Positions 33,459-41,890 of a stretch of DNA of 64,000 nucleotides are shown here, in pieces. The notes under the pieces were generated by a model. The model did not search any database. It saw nothing but the letters and a program-made list of their open reading frames with translations, and had not been told where the DNA came from. Position numbers and translations under genes: made by a program. Positions within the stretch are counted from its first letter, which is position 1, and every line of letters begins with the position of its first letter. Origin of the DNA: Anaerolineales bacterium (GTDB taxonomy: Bacteria > Chloroflexota > Anaerolineae > Anaerolineales > Villigracilaceae); contig CP129480.1 of NCBI GenBank assembly GCA_030583885.1, positions 4,218,714 through 4,282,713 of the forward strand, read 5' to 3'.

Positions 33459-34088
33459 TCAATAACTTGCCACTGGTAATTTCTTCAACCACTTCAGTTC
33501 GGTCAGTTCCTTCAAGACAAAGTCTGCGCCATCGGCACGGGAAAGTTGCGTACCCGAACTCTTGCTTACATACCCGACCTGATACTTACCTTTGTGTTCG
33601 CCATCCATCAGGCGCGGATACCTCACTACCGTCCAATCCAAATCAGACTCCCGAATCACCTTCACATTTGCAGCAGAATCCAGCACTACATCTTTTGCCA
33701 ATAGATTGAGCAGAAATCCGATGAAGTGATCAATAAATTTAGGTTGATCTTCGGGTTGCCGTACTCCTGCGCCAGTCGTGGAGACCAGCCGGCGCACACC
33801 ATGTTTCCTCATCCCGGCTACTATGTTTTTTGCTGAAGTTTCCATCATGTGGGGAACAGGCGGACGAGTCGGACCCAGGGCGCTGATGACTGCATCCTGC
33901 CCGGCAATCGCCTTCTCGACAGCTTCAGCATCCATCGAGTCGCCTTTGAATACGGTCAAGTTGGGATGTGTCACCGTGAACTTCTCAGGGGAACGCACAA
34001 ATGCAGTCACCTGATATCCTCCCTCCAATGCCTGCTTGACCACTTCCAGCCCAACCCCACGCGATGCACCAAATACTATGATCTTCAT
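33459..34088 (-). CDS. NAD(P)H-binding atypical short-chain reductase
   Basis: 209 residues with an N-terminal Rossmann motif (KIIVFGASRGVGLEVVKQAL), the second strand FVRSPEK that favours NADPH, and DAVISALGPTRPP, as in the NAD(P)H-binding SDR_a5/BVR-B type family. No YxxxK active site is evident, which is normal for the group. It is 35 bases downstream of the TetR gene on the same strand. Its substrate is unknown; together with the regulator and the divergent NmrA-like gene it forms a small inducible redox unit. Confidence 0.82.
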   Translation of the reverse strand: MKIIVFGASRGVGLEVVKQALEGGYQVTAFVRSPEKFTVTHPNLTVFKGDSMDAEAVEKAIAGQDAVISALGPTRPPVPHMMETSAKNIVAGMRKHGVRRLVSTTGAGVRQPEDQPKFIDHFIGFLLNLLAKDVVLDSAANVKVIRESDLDWTVVRYPRLMDGEHKGKYQVGYVSKSSGTQLSRADGADFVLKELTELKWLKKLPVASY

Positions 34089-34123
34089 AAGACTCCTTTG
34101 AAATTGTTTCTTATCAATGATGG

Positions 34124-34684
34124 CTATAAAGCCAACAAGATTTTCAATTGTTTTGCCACCAGGCGCAGCGGGTCGGCAGTATGCGATGTGCGACTCAAGA
34201 TGACCCCACCTTCGATAGCAGAAACAATGAAGGTCGCCAATTCATCAGCTTTCGTTTTCGAATACCCACATTCGATCAACTTGTCATGAAAGGCGGATTT
34301 CAACATTTGATACGCCTCGTGACAGGCTGCATTGATCCGTGGTGAGGTGGTCGCCGTTTCCATCGCCACAGCCGTCAGTGGACTGCCCGCCGCAAAACTG
34401 GATCGTTCGACATGTTCCGCAATATTCAGAATGAAGTCAGAAATTGCTTTGGCGGCGTTGGAACTTTCTGTTAATCCCTGGCGAATCCGCTCGGTAGTTT
34501 GTTTTCCGGATTGAAGGACCGCCTCTGCCGTAATCTGTTCCTTGCCCTCTGGAAAATAATAGTACAACGAGCCTTTTGGAGAACCGCTTTCCTTGACGAT
34601 CTCGTTCAAGCCGGTGCCGTGATAGCCCTGTTTTTCCAGCAGGGCACAGGTGGTTTGCAGGATTTGTTCGCGGGCATTGCTCAT
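34124..34684 (-). CDS. TetR-family repressor (LmrA/YxaF type)
   Basis: 186 residues. The DNA-binding part is N-terminal (REQILQTTCALLEKQGYHGTGLNEIVKESGSPKGSLYYYFPEGKE), and the SPKGSLYYYFPEGKEQ wording is typical of the LmrA/YxaF subgroup. The remainder is the ligand-binding helical domain. It is divergent from 34788 and cotranscribed with 33459, with an operator-like palindrome in the shared upstream region, so it probably represses both sides until a small molecule binds. Confidence 0.88.
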   Translation of the reverse strand: MSNAREQILQTTCALLEKQGYHGTGLNEIVKESGSPKGSLYYYFPEGKEQITAEAVLQSGKQTTERIRQGLTESSNAAKAISDFILNIAEHVERSSFAAGSPLTAVAMETATTSPRINAACHEAYQMLKSAFHDKLIECGYSKTKADELATFIVSAIEGGVILSRTSHTADPLRLVAKQLKILLAL

Positions 34685-34751
34685 ATTAATCTCCGTCCAA
34701 AAAAATGTCTTTTGTCATCTTTCCAAAATGCGACTATTGAATTATTATAAC

Positions 34752-34775
34752 GACTGGTCTATATATGGTCAAGTC
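34752..34775. promoter_or_regulatory. Probable TetR operator
   Basis: An imperfect 24-bp palindrome, GACT at one end and AGTC at the other with ATATAT at the centre, lies between the divergent genes. Read on the minus strand it contains TATATAGACCAGTC, close to the TATAGAnnGGTCTA type box described for Bacillus LmrA/YxaF. It is 12 bases from the start codon at 34788, so a bound repressor would block that gene. Confidence 0.6.
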
Positions 34776-34787
34776 AGGAGCAAAAGA

Positions 34788-35645
34788 ATGTCATCCCTTA
34801 TATTGGTAATTGGTGCGCTTGGAAATGTTGGTACGGAGGTCGTAAGGCAGATACTTGCCAGAGGTGGAAAAGTCCGCGCGGCGGATATGGATGTGAATAG
34901 ACTCAGGGAGCGATTTGGCGAAGTGGTCGAAGCGGTTCGTTTTGATTTTACCGATCCATCCACTTTTGAAGAGACGTTTACAGGTGTAACGGCAATGTTT
35001 TACATGCGTCCACCGCATATCACGAACATCCAGCGGGATATGGTTCCTTCGATGGATGCCGCCAAACGCGCGGGTGTAACCCATGCCGTGTTTCTCTCCC
35101 TGATCGGGATCGAGAACACAAAATATGTCCCCCACTACAAGGTGGAGACCTATTTGAAGGCAATCAACATGCAAACAACCTTTTTACGCTGTAGTTTCTT
35201 TATGCAGAATCTGAATACCACCCATCGCCGTGAGATCAAGGAAAGAAATGAGATTTTTGTGCCGGTGGGAAAGGCAAAAACCGCCTTTGTCGATGCGCGC
35301 GACATCGGGGCGGTGGCGGCGGTGGCTTTGCTGGAGGATGGACATGCCGGCAGGAACTACGACCTGACTGGCAGTGAACGCTTGGATTATTGGGAAGCAG
35401 CCAGGATCATGAGCGAGGTATTGGGACGAAGAATCACCTACCGCAACCCGAACCCGCTTTATTTCCTGATCGAGACGATACGCAGGGGTACGCCTTTCAT
35501 GTTTGCCCTGGTGATGACGGGTTTGTACACATCCACACGTTTCGGAATGGCGGAACCGATCACAGATGAAGTCGAGCGATTAACTGGGATTAGCCCGATC
35601 ACATTCAGGCAATATGTAACAGATTATGAAGATGCCTGGAAGTAA
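34788..35645 (+). CDS. NmrA-like NAD(P)-binding protein
   Basis: 285 residues from ATG 34788 with AGGAG nine bases before; the longer frame would run back through the TetR promoter. It begins LILVIGALGNVGTEVVRQIL, a GxxGxxG Rossmann motif, and follows the NmrA/HSCARG pattern with MFYMRPPH, AVFLSLIGIENT and FVDARDIGAVAAVAL. Such proteins are quinone reductases, redox sensors or isomerases. Divergent from the TetR repressor and likely induced with it. Confidence 0.82.
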   Translation: MSSLILVIGALGNVGTEVVRQILARGGKVRAADMDVNRLRERFGEVVEAVRFDFTDPSTFEETFTGVTAMFYMRPPHITNIQRDMVPSMDAAKRAGVTHAVFLSLIGIENTKYVPHYKVETYLKAINMQTTFLRCSFFMQNLNTTHRREIKERNEIFVPVGKAKTAFVDARDIGAVAAVALLEDGHAGRNYDLTGSERLDYWEAARIMSEVLGRRITYRNPNPLYFLIETIRRGTPFMFALVMTGLYTSTRFGMAEPITDEVERLTGISPITFRQYVTDYEDAWK

Positions 35646-35672
35646 TCTCAGATTACCGAGTCAAATTAATTC

Positions 35673-35704
35673 AGCATGAACGCTCCTACTTATCCCTTCA
35701 TGCT
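35673..35704. terminator. Weak hairpin between convergent genes
   Basis: AGCATGAA (35673-35680) pairs with TTCATGCT (35697-35704). It lies between two convergent stop codons and may serve both. Confidence 0.4.
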
Positions 35705-35709
35705 ATAGG

Positions 35710-36804
35710 CTAAAACTCTTTCTTTTCAACGCTCACCCGGGTTCCACCTGGCATCTCCACGGTAACATCCCCAGGGTCGTAAGATACAAGTGGTTGAGAC
35801 CAGCGAAAGATCCATTTTGCATCCTCCGGGCTGGCGTTGACGCATCCTCGTGAGGAGGGTTCACCATAATTGTTGTGCCAATAGGTGGAATGGATTGCCA
35901 CACCGGAGCCAACGAATAAACTGACCCACCCAACAGCCGGCAGACTCCAGCCTGCTGATGCACTTCCACCGCTTAATGGCAAGGAGATCGCCTTCCGCCA
36001 GATCGGGAATTCGCCTACCGGGGTCGCCCATGCATCCACAGGATTGCCCCATGCATCGTACAGTGCGCCACTGGAAATACGCGCGAAATACACCTCATTC
36101 TTTCCCTCATAGCACGATAAGGTTTGATAATCAATATTGACCACGATCCTTTTTTCTTCCGCTTCCGGGTTAACGGGAGCGATTTCATCCGCAGTCAGTG
36201 GACGAAACGCCTCAGCCGGACCCCAGAACAGGTCGCCGGATCCAAAGCGTTCATTCAACCGATACCAGACTCTTCCATCCGCTTCGGCGCGAATCTGATC
36301 CACCCAGACCACCTGACTATAGACGAACCGCGCCGGCAGCCCAATCGATTCGCGGTATTGGAGCCACGGTGCGCGCGATGGCGGATTATCGAGAATCAAG
36401 TCTACATAAGGAACGGTGACTTCAACCCACATGCCAGGTCCCAGACTCGTACTTGGCAGAGTGGACACTGGCGAATTTGGCAGGTTGCGCACGGGTTGCA
36501 GGTTTCCGCCCCACACATAACCATAGGGAGTCTCGACCCAGCGTTGATTGATCCTGCCGGGCATGGTTCCAACCACTTCCCGAATCCAGGGGATAACCTG
36601 ATCCTCATACAGAGCGCCCACGATCTGTTCATTCCCATCTGGGCGCGCATATACATCCACCTTGCCAACCGTGATACGCCCCAACAGTTCCGACTGTTGT
36701 AATTCTGAAATCCCCTGCCAGGTAAATGGTCGAAAGGCAAGTGCGCCGGCGCCCAATGCGGCGATCTTTAGAAAATCACGGCGAGTGAGTGGATGTCTTG
36801 TCAT
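35710..36804 (-). CDS. Exported L,D-transpeptidase (YkuD domain)
   Basis: 364 residues. It has a Tat-type signal (RRDFLKIAALGAGALAF, about 8-25), an SH3-like region (about 40-110) and a C-terminal YkuD domain (about 220-355) with the signature HSTYWHNN...SSRGCVN; the catalytic Cys is Cys321. These enzymes form 3-3 cross-links in peptidoglycan or attach proteins to it. Tat export of this class is common in Chloroflexota. Its start overlaps the end of the DUF2933-like gene, so it belongs to the minus-strand operon with the Rieske protein. Confidence 0.88.
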   Translation of the reverse strand: MTRHPLTRRDFLKIAALGAGALAFRPFTWQGISELQQSELLGRITVGKVDVYARPDGNEQIVGALYEDQVIPWIREVVGTMPGRINQRWVETPYGYVWGGNLQPVRNLPNSPVSTLPSTSLGPGMWVEVTVPYVDLILDNPPSRAPWLQYRESIGLPARFVYSQVVWVDQIRAEADGRVWYRLNERFGSGDLFWGPAEAFRPLTADEIAPVNPEAEEKRIVVNIDYQTLSCYEGKNEVYFARISSGALYDAWGNPVDAWATPVGEFPIWRKAISLPLSGGSASAGWSLPAVGWVSLFVGSGVAIHSTYWHNNYGEPSSRGCVNASPEDAKWIFRWSQPLVSYDPGDVTVEMPGGTRVSVEKKEF

Positions 36805-37009
36805 GGACGGAATGATCGTGATGCTGGTCCGGCTGGCTGTTGTGATTGTGCATGTTGCCCATCATGAAAAAATGAGCCAGCGGGCAAAGCAATGCCAGCC
36901 CCACATAGACGACTGTATTGACGGGGACTTTCAGGAGCAGGACAGCTGCCAGACCCAGAATGGGAAGCAAGCAGCCAAGCAGCATGATCCAGATATGACG
37001 TTTATTCAT
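36776..37009 (-). CDS. Small two-helix membrane protein (DUF2933-like), His-rich tail
   Basis: 77 residues with two membrane helices (about 7-25 and 33-50), the LLCPLAHFFMMGNMHNH motif characteristic of the DUF2933 family, and a tail with many His (NHNSQPDQHHDHSVHD). Such tails often bind metals. It lies 12 bases after the Rieske gene and overlaps the transpeptidase gene by 29 bases. The role is unknown; DUF2933 genes are often found in heavy-metal islands. Confidence 0.75.
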   Translation of the reverse strand: MNKRHIWIMLLGCLLPILGLAAVLLLKVPVNTVVYVGLALLCPLAHFFMMGNMHNHNSQPDQHHDHSVHDKTSTHSP

Positions 37010-37021
37010 GTGAACCTTCCT

Positions 37022-37519
37022 TTACCCTTTCCGCTTTACAGGCGGAAGGGAAACAATGAGATTGCCATTTTTTATTTCAGCAGTGAATTCATCCAGAGGA
37101 CGCGGCGGCGGACCGCTGACCACATTACCAACCATATCAAAATGACCGTCATGGCAGGGACTGATGTAATGTCCCTGGTCAGGATGCCAGGTAACACGAC
37201 AGCCAAGGTGGGTGCAAATGTTAGAGAATACCCTTACTTCACTTTCACTCTTACGCAGAACGAACAAGCCATAGTTGGTTGCCGTCCGTTCCCATCCGTT
37301 GACCCTGGTGCGGGTAAATTCAAACCGGGTTGGAATGCCAATCGGATATCTTTCAAGCGAGCCAAGATCGATGATTAAATCGTCTTGCGTTTTTTCAAGC
37401 GATGGCGAAAGAAGATACAAAATGGAGGGAAGGCCGATCCCAATGCCGATGAGCATTCCGACGAATCCGGCAACCGATTTGATGAAGTCACGACGGCTGA
37501 TATCTGTTTTGTGCGCCAT
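37022..37519 (-). CDS. Tat-exported Rieske iron-sulfur protein, one ligand altered
   Basis: 165 residues. Tat motif RRDFIK (9-14), one membrane helix (about 15-38), then a Rieske domain. The first half-site is CTHLGC (Cys102, His104, Cys107). The second is SPCHDGHFD where the usual form is CPCHGS: the first Cys, an iron ligand, is Ser120 (AGT in place of TGT), while the disulfide Cys122 and ligand His123 remain. The GPPPRPLD ending is normal. It looks like a quinol-oxidising cytochrome bc/b6f-type subunit, but no cytochrome b gene is nearby, so it may be a stand-alone electron carrier. Cluster assembly is uncertain. Confidence 0.82.
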   Translation of the reverse strand: MAHKTDISRRDFIKSVAGFVGMLIGIGIGLPSILYLLSPSLEKTQDDLIIDLGSLERYPIGIPTRFEFTRTRVNGWERTATNYGLFVLRKSESEVRVFSNICTHLGCRVTWHPDQGHYISPCHDGHFDMVGNVVSGPPPRPLDEFTAEIKNGNLIVSLPPVKRKG

Positions 37520-37531
37520 TTCTTCCTCTTG

Positions 37532-38011
37532 CTATTTCAACTCCCATTCAAAGATGCGGGTGGGGGCATCCACGTTGGTAATGGTGAGGGTGAGCTTTGT
37601 CGCTCCATCCAGAATGGATTTACCATCCTGCGCCGCTGGAAAAATCAATTTTCCTTCCACATGATGACCACCGCGCGGCGCATCCCAGAGGGTTGAATTC
37701 ACGCTGACTCCTGTATCGGTTAAGAGCGTTGCAGTTGCGGCTAGATCCATGCTCAGGTCAATCGAATGGGTGGTCAGGACAATATTGAACTCAACAGATT
37801 CGGTAGTCGCTGAGTCCAAGTTAAGTGGGGTGACTTCAAAGATAATCGCTCCCTGGTCGTCCATGCGAGAGGCAGAGTCAAATTCGGGGGAGGCTGATAC
37901 CGTCGAAACAGGATCAGATGGCGGCTGGGTTGGAAGCGGGGATAAAGTCGCTGAACAGGCTGTGATAACAAAAGTCAAAATAATAAGGGCGGGAAGTAAG
38001 AGTCGTTTCAT
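37532..38011 (-). CDS. Secreted lipoprotein, beta-sandwich type
   Basis: 159 residues with lipobox ITAC (Cys19), a Ser/Pro/Thr linker and a 100-residue domain of beta-strand pattern (EVTPLNLDSATTESVEFNIVLTTHSIDLSMDL) that resembles small exported metal- or redox-associated domains. No catalytic motif. It begins four bases inside the end of the preceding membrane gene (ATGA overlap), so the four genes from 38481 down to 35710 are one operon. Confidence 0.65.
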   Translation of the reverse strand: MKRLLLPALIILTFVITACSATLSPLPTQPPSDPVSTVSASPEFDSASRMDDQGAIIFEVTPLNLDSATTESVEFNIVLTTHSIDLSMDLAATATLLTDTGVSVNSTLWDAPRGGHHVEGKLIFPAAQDGKSILDGATKLTLTITNVDAPTRIFEWELK

Positions 38012-38481
38012 TTTGTCTCCAGAAGTACAGGTTGAAGTTTTTGTCGTTCACGATAAAGCACGAAGAGCATGACGCCAATTCCGATGAGGTTCATGGCGAG
38101 TCCGATAAGCATGAAGGGGCGTTGATAACGGGTGAGAAAACTTGCCGCCGCACTCAAACCAAGAATGGGTAAAACATCGGTGACATGATGAATGCAACAC
38201 GCGACCATCGCAGTGGCGGATGCGCCTCCGCTCGCGCCTATCATTGAGCCGGCATGTCCTGTGGATGTAACTGGAATGAACAGGCGGAATCGCAGGATGG
38301 AATAGAGCGCGGCTTGGATACCAAAGCCGAGGATGATCGGGATGACATACCAACGGTCACGGATGAATTGAGATGAGGCGTAGTCCCAGCCCTGCGCCCA
38401 GGTGAGGATGCCGATGTAGAACGAGGCGATCAGCGCCGAGCCGAGCAGGAATGCCGCAAGTGGAATGAAGAATCGTTTCAT
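38008..38481 (-). CDS. Small polytopic membrane protein with Cys-Cys-His motif
   Basis: 157 residues from ATG 38481, which has an AAAAGGAA site; the in-frame extension upstream is not membrane-like. Four or so membrane segments. The motif SATAMVACCIHHVTDVLPILG lies between two helices, a possible metal site in the membrane. First gene of the minus-strand operon with the lipoprotein, Rieske protein, DUF2933-like protein and transpeptidase. Family not named with confidence. Confidence 0.65.
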   Translation of the reverse strand: MKRFFIPLAAFLLGSALIASFYIGILTWAQGWDYASSQFIRDRWYVIPIILGFGIQAALYSILRFRLFIPVTSTGHAGSMIGASGGASATAMVACCIHHVTDVLPILGLSAAASFLTRYQRPFMLIGLAMNLIGIGVMLFVLYRERQKLQPVLLETK

Positions 38482-38727
38482 CGAAAATATTCCTTTTGCG
38501 TCATCATAGCGCTTGCAGTGGGCGGCGTCTTGCGCCAAGTGGCTGAACAAAGCGTAGGCAAAACTGCCTATGTTGATCTTCAATAATTCTTCATGTGTTT
38601 TTTACATTCATCGGGTAGGATTTTCAGCCGTTAAGTAGTTTCCATGTGTGATCGAGGGGAACTCAAAACGAATCGAACGCTCGCTTTTGTTCTTCATGCG
38701 GTGAGCCAATAGGAGACTAGAAGTATC

Positions 38728-38934
38728 ATGAATAGTTTTAATATGCGGAAATTTTATCCGACCGGGCAGGAGTTTGAAATCGATCCTGTGTGTGAAATGA
38801 AAGTCGATCCAAAGAACCCGCCCTTTCAGGTTGTTCACAAAGGGAGGACTTATTACTTTTGCTCCGAGGTCTGCAAACATCTTTTTGAACGTATTCCCGA
38901 TCAATATGTTCGAATTGAAGAAGATAAAGTTTGA
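38728..38934 (+). CDS. YHS-domain protein
   Basis: 68 residues. The YHS pattern is complete: IDPVCEMKVD, then GRTYYFCSEVCKHLFERIPDQYV. YHS modules bind copper or other soft metals through the single Cys and the CxxxC, and occur fused to copper ATPases or alone near metal genes. It is one of five such modules in the window and is divergent from the Rieske operon. Confidence 0.82.
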   Translation: MNSFNMRKFYPTGQEFEIDPVCEMKVDPKNPPFQVVHKGRTYYFCSEVCKHLFERIPDQYVRIEEDKV

Positions 38935-38973
38935 AATCGAATTTGTGAGTAATTTAGATAAAGCATGACGTAT

Positions 38974-38989
38974 TAGGCAAAAATGCGTA
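38974..38989. promoter_or_regulatory. Copper/redox island palindrome, site 1 (7-2-7)
   Basis: TAGGCAA-AA-ATGCGTA, 71 bases upstream of the YVTN lipoprotein start. Confidence 0.5.
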
Positions 38990-39059
38990 TGTTCAACTTG
39001 AGGGTGGGTGCTGTATAAGTGCGGACGATATTCGATCCAACCAGAAGGAGTTGAACCAT

Positions 39060-40172
39060 ATGAATAAGTTTTTGATTTGGAAGATTATGCCCGCGCTGAT
39101 CATCGCCACGGTTGTCTTGAGTGCATGTGGCGCGCCGGCGAAACCTGAAATGACCGAACAACCCGCCCAGACCCAACCGGATCAACCCGTTGCAGGATTG
39201 GATGGAACAGTTTGGGTGGCAGACGAGGAGGGCAACAGCATTACCGTGATCAATGCGGCGACGAATCAAGTCCTGACCACGCTTACCGGAGTCGAGGGCG
39301 CCCACAACCTACAGGTTGCCCCGGATGGCAAAACTGTTTGGGCGGTGAGCGGGCACGACTCACTGGCGATCATGATCGATGCCGTCACTTTTGAGATTCA
39401 TGGTGTCGTGCCGACCGGGATGATGCCCGCACATATCGTGCTGACACCCGATGGCAAAAAAGCGTATGCCACGAACGGCGGGGATAATACGGTCACTGTG
39501 ATTGATGTGGAAGCGATGTCTGCCATTGCCACGATCCCGGTCGGCGAGTATCCTCACGGTTTGCGCGTCAGCCCCGACGGGATGTGGGTTTACGTTGCCA
39601 ATGCCAAATCCACCACTCTGAGCGTGATTGACACCGCGCAGGATGTGAAGGTCGCCGATATAGAAGTTGGCGAGCGTCCTGTTCAAGTGGGCTTTTCGCC
39701 CGACGGTGAGTTTGTTTACTTCTCCCTCAACGGTGAAAACGCCCTTGGCAGGGTGGACGTTGCTGCGCAGAAACTGGTCGGCAAGGTGGATGTGGGCGGA
39801 GGTCCGATCCAGGTTTTTGTGACCCCCAACAACAAGTTTGTTCTGACCGCCAATCAGGGGACAAAGGATACCCCAAGCACCACTGTGTCGGTTGTGGATG
39901 TCGCGACTTTCCAGGTGATTGCAACCATTGAAACAGGGCAGGGCGCACACGGAGTCGTGATTGATCCATCGAGCCAATACGCCTACATATCGAATATCTA
40001 TGAAGACACGGTATCGGCCATTGACTTGGAAAAAATGGCGGTTGTCGCCACCGTCCCAACGGGCATGGCTCCCAATGGCATTAGCTTCTCGCCGCTTCCC
40101 GCGCCGGGGAATGTCTCTGCGGAAATTCAACTTGAAATCCCGGAGGGTGGCATGAATATGCCCATGCCGTGA
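39060..40172 (+). CDS. YVTN beta-propeller lipoprotein
   Basis: 370 residues from ATG 39060, with AGAAGGAG just before; a TTG nine bases earlier is less likely. The lipobox LSAC anchors it. The mature part is a seven-bladed propeller of about 42-residue repeats with the YVTN-type pattern (VWVADEEGNSITVINAATNQV, AYATNGGDNTVTVIDVEAM, VYVANAKSTTLSVIDTAQD). Such exported propellers bind partners or redox enzymes; in this island it sits ahead of the multicopper oxidase. It has its own promoter palindrome and terminator. Confidence 0.85.
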   Translation: MNKFLIWKIMPALIIATVVLSACGAPAKPEMTEQPAQTQPDQPVAGLDGTVWVADEEGNSITVINAATNQVLTTLTGVEGAHNLQVAPDGKTVWAVSGHDSLAIMIDAVTFEIHGVVPTGMMPAHIVLTPDGKKAYATNGGDNTVTVIDVEAMSAIATIPVGEYPHGLRVSPDGMWVYVANAKSTTLSVIDTAQDVKVADIEVGERPVQVGFSPDGEFVYFSLNGENALGRVDVAAQKLVGKVDVGGGPIQVFVTPNNKFVLTANQGTKDTPSTTVSVVDVATFQVIATIETGQGAHGVVIDPSSQYAYISNIYEDTVSAIDLEKMAVVATVPTGMAPNGISFSPLPAPGNVSAEIQLEIPEGGMNMPMP

Positions 40173-40192
40173 GAATCTGAAGTTTGCAGCCC

Positions 40193-40230
40193 AAGAAATC
40201 CCCTGTCGGTACAATGACAGGGGATTTCTT
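40193..40230 (+). terminator. Strong terminator of the YVTN gene
   Basis: AAGAAATCCCCTGTC (40193-40207) and GACAGGGGATTTCTT (40216-40230) form a perfect 15-bp stem. Regulatory palindrome 2 begins two bases after it. Confidence 0.85.
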
Positions 40231-40231
40231 A

Positions 40232-40247
40232 TAGGCAATATTGCCTA
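40232..40247. promoter_or_regulatory. Copper/redox island palindrome, site 2 (perfect)
   Basis: TAGGCAA-TA-TTGCCTA, a perfect palindrome 82 bases upstream of the Cys-cluster protein gene. Confidence 0.65.
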
Positions 40248-40328
40248 AGCCCGAATACGCCACGCGGCTCTCCTATTCGATTGGAAACATACCTACAATG
40301 GAGAACATCCAAATGATAGAGGTGTTCC

Positions 40329-40682
40329 ATGACCACATCTTCCTTCCTGATTGTTGATCTGCCCTGCGACATGGCTTTGCAGGCAGCGAAGAAAAAATTA
40401 TTGCAAGGTGGTTTGCGGGCTTTGCAAACCTTTGACCTGCATACCGCGCGACATACCCAGCAGGATTGTCCCTGCCCGCATCATGGCACAGCGGACTGTG
40501 ATTGCCAGATGGTTGTTCTAATGGTTTATGGGGAGTCTGCTGAACCTGTCCCACTGATCCTGCACGGAAGTGACGGACAAACGCGCTTCTCCATTGCCGA
40601 TGACCCATCCCAACGGATAGATAAAAAGTTGGTCGCCTCCATCAAAGAGGCATTGGATATCAGGGCGGCAGTTTCTGTCTGA
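40329..40682 (+). CDS. Small Cys-cluster protein of unknown family
   Basis: 117 residues, no signal or helix anchor, so cytoplasmic. The centre has CPCPHHGTADCDCQ, four Cys and two His in 14 residues, which looks like a metal site. Flanking strands resemble a small alpha/beta domain. The gene has a regulatory palindrome and a GAGGTG ribosome site and is immediately followed by palindrome 3 and the multicopper oxidase. It may be a copper chaperone or sensor; this is only context-based. Confidence 0.6.
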   Translation: MTTSSFLIVDLPCDMALQAAKKKLLQGGLRALQTFDLHTARHTQQDCPCPHHGTADCDCQMVVLMVYGESAEPVPLILHGSDGQTRFSIADDPSQRIDKKLVASIKEALDIRAAVSV

Positions 40683-40690
40683 TATTCACA

Positions 40691-40706
40691 TAGGCAATAT
40701 TGCCTA
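40691..40706. promoter_or_regulatory. Copper/redox island palindrome, site 3 (perfect)
   Basis: TAGGCAA-TA-TTGCCTA, identical to site 2, 86 bases upstream of the multicopper oxidase gene. Confidence 0.65.
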
Positions 40707-40791
40707 TGGATTCCCGCGTCAAATTGCGCTGGATGGATCAAGGGGAAATCCTTATATTCAAGCACTATTCCAACTTTGCAGAGGAACCATA

Positions 40792-41868
40792 ATGAAGAAG
40801 ATTTTATTTTTTACAATAACGAGTCTCGCTTTGATATTATCGGCTTGCGCGCCAGCCACAGCCTCCAATGGGGACATGCCCATGAATAATGACAATTCAG
40901 GTATGGCGGATGGGACGCCCACCCCGGGCAGCATGATGATGGAAAACCCCGAAGCGGCTCATATGATGGAGCCGATCACGGCTCCCAACGTCCAGCCTGC
41001 CACCGAAGCTGATGGCGGACAGCCCTTGGAATACCGCCTGGAAGATGGCGTCAAGGTCTTTGAGTTAACCACCAAGGCTGTTCAATGGGAAATCCTGGAT
41101 GGAGTGACCGTCACCGCATTCACATATAACGGAACCGTTCCCGGACCGATGATCCGCGTTACGGAAGGTGATCAGGTTCGGGTGATCGTAAAGAACGAAT
41201 TACCCGATCCAACTACGATCCACTGGCATGGAGTCGAAGTCCCAAATGCAATGGACGGCGTTCCGGGCGTTACCCAGGATCCGATCCAGCCGGGTGAGAC
41301 GTTTACTTACGAGTTCACCGCCAAGCCGGCAGGGACGTTCATGTATCACTCGCATTATGAGGGCGATGTGCAGGTTGGCGCCGGGCTTTATGCGCCCTTC
41401 ATCATTGACCCAAAGGAACCGGATGCCAATCCACCCGTTGTGGATAAAACCCTGATGATCTCGGAATGGCGTATGACGGATGGGCAAACGTATGCCGCCA
41501 TGCCCATGAGTGGGATGGAGCCCAATTACTTCACGATCAACGGCAAGTCCTTCCCTGCCACCGAAACCATCACTGTCAAGAAAGGCGATCTGGTTCGGCT
41601 GCGTTTCATCGCGATTGGTCAATTCATTCATCCGATGCATCTGCATGGTGTACCCTTCAGGATCGTGGCGACGGATGGGCATCCTGTCCCCGAGGTGGCA
41701 CAGTTGACCAAGGACACGGTCAGTGTCGCACCGGGAGAACGCTACGACATTGAGTTCGTCGCCACAGAGACCGGACAATGGATGTTGCACTGTCACATCC
41801 TGCACCACACCACCAACGACAATGTTGAACCAGGTGGTTTGATGTTGATGATCGAAGTCGTTGAATAA
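40792..41868 (+). CDS. Secreted multicopper oxidase (two-domain lipoprotein)
   Basis: 358 residues with lipobox LSAC (Cys19) and a Met-rich linker (NGDMPMNNDNSGM ... GSMMMENPEAAHMMEP). The four copper motifs are present: IHWHG (type 3), YHSH, HPMHLHG and HCHILHH, the last also supplying the type 1 site. The short length (about 300 residues after the linker) fits a two-domain laccase or nitrite-reductase-like enzyme rather than the three-domain CueO. It could oxidise Cu(I) or an organic substrate outside the cell. Next gene overlaps by context (23 bases away). Confidence 0.88.
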   Translation: MKKILFFTITSLALILSACAPATASNGDMPMNNDNSGMADGTPTPGSMMMENPEAAHMMEPITAPNVQPATEADGGQPLEYRLEDGVKVFELTTKAVQWEILDGVTVTAFTYNGTVPGPMIRVTEGDQVRVIVKNELPDPTTIHWHGVEVPNAMDGVPGVTQDPIQPGETFTYEFTAKPAGTFMYHSHYEGDVQVGAGLYAPFIIDPKEPDANPPVVDKTLMISEWRMTDGQTYAAMPMSGMEPNYFTINGKSFPATETITVKKGDLVRLRFIAIGQFIHPMHLHGVPFRIVATDGHPVPEVAQLTKDTVSVAPGERYDIEFVATETGQWMLHCHILHHTTNDNVEPGGLMLMIEVVE

Positions 41869-41890
41869 AATACTCAAGGAGAGAGTAAAA

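Noticed and set aside
39360..40238. 292-codon minus-strand frame opposite the YVTN lipoprotein gene
   Set aside because: Antisense shadow of a strong propeller gene and it runs through that gene's terminator.
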